A stretch of 7,136 bases of DNA from an uncultured Pyrinomonas sp. Lineage in GTDB: Bacteria; Acidobacteriota; Blastocatellia; Pyrinomonadales; Pyrinomonadaceae. The stretch covers positions 1-7,136 of the forward strand of contig CAKZOF010000572.1 in NCBI GenBank assembly GCA_937135995.1. The letters are read 5' to 3'. The position numbers were made by a program, and so were the translations under genes. Of this stretch, positions 5,962 through 7,136 are shown piece after piece (the first letter of the stretch is position 1; each line of letters starts with the position of its first letter). The notes under the pieces were generated by a model. It saw only the letters and a program-made list of their open reading frames with translations. It was not told where the DNA came from and did no database searches.

Positions 5962-5978
5962 GATCACCTCAGGTGATC
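5962..5978. repeat. 17-bp palindrome over the zapA stop codon
   Basis: GATCACCTCAGGTGATC has perfect 8-bp arms around one central base. It includes the zapA stop (5969-5971). GATCACCTCA recurs in the same orientation at 5846-5855, overlapping the -35 of the 6S promoter. It might be an operator, but the first half also equals the 3' tail of 16S rRNA, and protein-coding constraint limits what can be concluded. Confidence 0.4.
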
Positions 5979-6346
5979 GCAAAACCGGTGGGAGCGTCGT
6001 TCTGCTGGTCTTTGCTCGGTTTCCAACGAAGGATGCGGTCGAGCATCTCGGCGCATTCGGCGCTGCGCGCGGCCAGTTGCGCGTCCGTCTGCTCGTGGAG
6101 CTTCTTCAACCGGTGCAGTTCGTCGGCGATGTGCAGCGCAGCCAGAATGGCGACCTTGAGCGAATCGACCGTGAGCGTGCTCGAAGAGATCTCGCGCATG
6201 CGCCGGTCGACGAACTCCGCCAGTTTCGTCACGTATTCGACATCGCCATCGGAGCGAATGTTGTAGACCTGATTGTAGATTTCGACCTTGATCGTCGGTG
6301 TGTGCTCCGCGCTTCGTCCCGTGGTGATCTTGCTTCGATCGCTCAT
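5969..6346 (-). CDS. zapA: Cell division protein ZapA
   Basis: ZapA binds FtsZ and bundles its filaments at the division ring. This 125-residue protein has the globular N-terminal domain, TIKVEIYNQVYNIRSDGD then VEYVTKLAEFVDRRMREI (about 18-53), followed by VDSLKVAILAALHIADEL and a coiled-coil helix (about 60-100) for dimer/tetramer formation. The last 20 or so residues are polar and probably flexible. The first 16 residues are an extra polar tail. Its ATG overlaps the stop of the ZapB-like gene by 4 bases (ATGA at 6346-6343), a sign of translational coupling. 6S RNA follows downstream, matching the zapA-ssrS order of other phyla. Confidence 0.95.
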   Translation of the reverse strand: MSDRSKITTGRSAEHTPTIKVEIYNQVYNIRSDGDVEYVTKLAEFVDRRMREISSSTLTVDSLKVAILAALHIADELHRLKKLHEQTDAQLAARSAECAEMLDRILRWKPSKDQQNDAPTGFAIT

Positions 6347-6624
6347 CTGCGCACCTGCTCCACGATTTCAGGATCGAGCACCGAGATCGCATCGAGCATC
6401 GCTTCGACCTTCATGCGAATCGTGTCGCGCTCAGCAAGAAGCCTCTCAACCTGCGCCTCGAGTCGCTCCTTTTCGCTCAAGAGATTGCCCATCTCGCGCC
6501 GCAAAGCGGCAAGCTCGCGCTCCAAATTCTCCTTCTCTTGCCGCAATGCCTTGGTCAGTTCGATGGTGCGGTAGATCTTGTCTTCCAGATGCGAGAATTT
6601 TTCGAGTCCCGTCAGTCCCACCAT
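6343..6624 (-). CDS. ZapB-like coiled-coil protein
   Basis: This 93-residue protein is almost entirely helical. After MVGLTGLEKFSHLEDKIYRTIELTKALRQ, about residues 11-75 form a continuous charged coiled coil (for example RELAALRREMGNLLSEKERL) with Leu heptads. The end, MLDAISVLDPEIVEQ, is less charged. ZapB in Proteobacteria is a coiled coil that joins ZapA to anchor FtsZ. Size, shape and the overlap with zapA make the same role likely here, but sequence alone cannot separate ZapB from other coiled coils. I start at ATG 6624 because GGGGAG lies just upstream (spacing 5-6). The frame is open to 6693, but those extra 23 residues (basic, Pro/Asn-rich) lack a ribosome site and cross a candidate promoter. 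Confidence 0.78.
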   Translation of the reverse strand: MVGLTGLEKFSHLEDKIYRTIELTKALRQEKENLERELAALRREMGNLLSEKERLEAQVERLLAERDTIRMKVEAMLDAISVLDPEIVEQVRR

Positions 6625-6663
6625 CGTCTCTCCCCGGAGAGGATTTGGATTCTTCGGCGTTCG

Positions 6664-6693
6664 ATTATGCGTCCAACCCTTGGTCGAGCGCAA
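6664..6693 (-). promoter_or_regulatory. Candidate promoter of the ZapB-like/zapA pair
   Basis: On the - strand, TTGCGC (6693-6688) and CATAAT (6669-6664) are 18 bases apart. The -10 matches the consensus at 5 of 6 positions, the -35 at 3 of 6. It lies in the 90-base gap after pheT and would start transcription about 33 bases before the ATG at 6624. Read-through from pheT is equally possible. Confidence 0.35.
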
Positions 6694-6714
6694 GATGGAA
6701 TCTTCCGGACTTCG

Positions 6715-7136
6715 CTAGCGCAAGCGCGCGCCGAACCGCGTTTGCAATTCATGGAGGACGCGCTCTTGCATCGCGTCCACCTCATCGTCACGCAATGTGC
6801 GATCGTCGGCCCGGTACTCTAAGCGCAACGTGAGCGAGCGGTGCCCTTCGGGCACGCCCTGTCCTTCGTAAGAATCGACGAACTCGATGCGCCGCAGATA
6901 TGCCAACTTCAATTCGTCGATGGCGCGGCGCACATCGGCCCACGCGACGCGCTTTTCGATGATGAGCGATAGATCGCGCACGATCGCCGGATAACGCGGC
7001 AAAGGTGTGTACCGCACGGCGCGCGGCGCGGCTTCCAACAGACGCTGGAAATCGAGTTCGGCGATGTAGATCGGTTGCTTGAACTTGAAGCGCGCCGCCA
7101 CCGTCTCCGCCAACCGCCCGACGAAGCCGATCGTTT
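6715..7136 (-). CDS. pheT: Phenylalanine-tRNA ligase beta subunit, C-terminal part
   Basis: The frame enters from the right edge and ends at TAG 6715. The visible 140 or so residues hold the end of the synthetase core (TIGFVGRLAETVAARFKFKQPIYIAELDFQ) and then the complete FDX-ACB (anticodon-binding, ferredoxin-like) domain: PLPRYPAIVRDLSLII, DSYEGQGVPEGHRSLTLRLEYR, and a last segment with TLRDDEVDAMQERVLHELQTRFGARLR. In the alpha2-beta2 enzyme that charges tRNA-Phe, this domain contacts the anticodon stem. The final strand-helix is intact, so the gene end is genuine. The beginning of the protein lies outside the window. pheT followed by zap genes is a conserved order in many bacteria. Confidence 0.96.
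   Translation of the reverse strand, partial: TIGFVGRLAETVAARFKFKQPIYIAELDFQRLLEAAPRAVRYTPLPRYPAIVRDLSLIIEKRVAWADVRRAIDELKLAYLRRIEFVDSYEGQGVPEGHRSLTLRLEYRADDRTLRDDEVDAMQERVLHELQTRFGARLR

Overview
The window looks like a piece of a GC-rich (roughly 60%) bacterial chromosome, most likely from the Acidobacteriota. The best clue is the secreted von Willebrand factor A protein at 3299-4501, which has the layout of the acidobacterial VWFA family. The ECF sigma/zinc-finger anti-sigma pair and the Sm-like plus PA-IL-like secreted protein fit that assignment but do not prove it. I see no transposase, integrase, phage gene or CRISPR array.

Left part, + strand (1-4501): the C-terminal receiver domain of a truncated signalling protein, probably a hybrid histidine kinase; a small VOC (glyoxalase-fold) enzyme; an ECF sigma factor followed 25 bases later by a soluble zinc-binding anti-sigma protein; a secreted protein joining an Sm-like N-terminal domain to a PA-IL-like lectin domain; a 437-base non-coding stretch with several hairpins and a candidate promoter; and the secreted VWFA-type protein. 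These are accessory and envelope functions, in several transcription units.

Convergence zone (4502-4683): the two halves of the window are transcribed towards each other. The zone holds a perfect 21-bp inverted repeat, a third arm that could pair with it in an alternative fold, and a small hairpin followed by T5. Together they probably form the transcription stop for the + strand side, and perhaps for both sides.

Right part, - strand (7136 down to 4684): a conserved housekeeping block in the order pheT (C-terminal part) - ZapB-like coiled-coil protein - zapA - 6S RNA - YmdB-type metallophosphoesterase. The ZapB-like and ZapA genes overlap by 4 bases and are probably translationally coupled. 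Both proteins would act at the FtsZ ring. The 6S RNA has no reading frame. I found it from its paired ends, its internal stems on either side of a central bubble, a -10/-35 promoter placed exactly at its 5' end, and its position after zapA, where ssrS is found in many bacteria.

The most rewarding items are the 6S RNA with its promoter, the three-armed inverted repeat at the convergence point, a frame-shifting 40-bp tandem duplication at the end of the receiver gene, a degenerate three-unit repeat between 6S RNA and the phosphoesterase, and the altered metal site of the VWFA protein. I did not find a clearly new multi-gene system.
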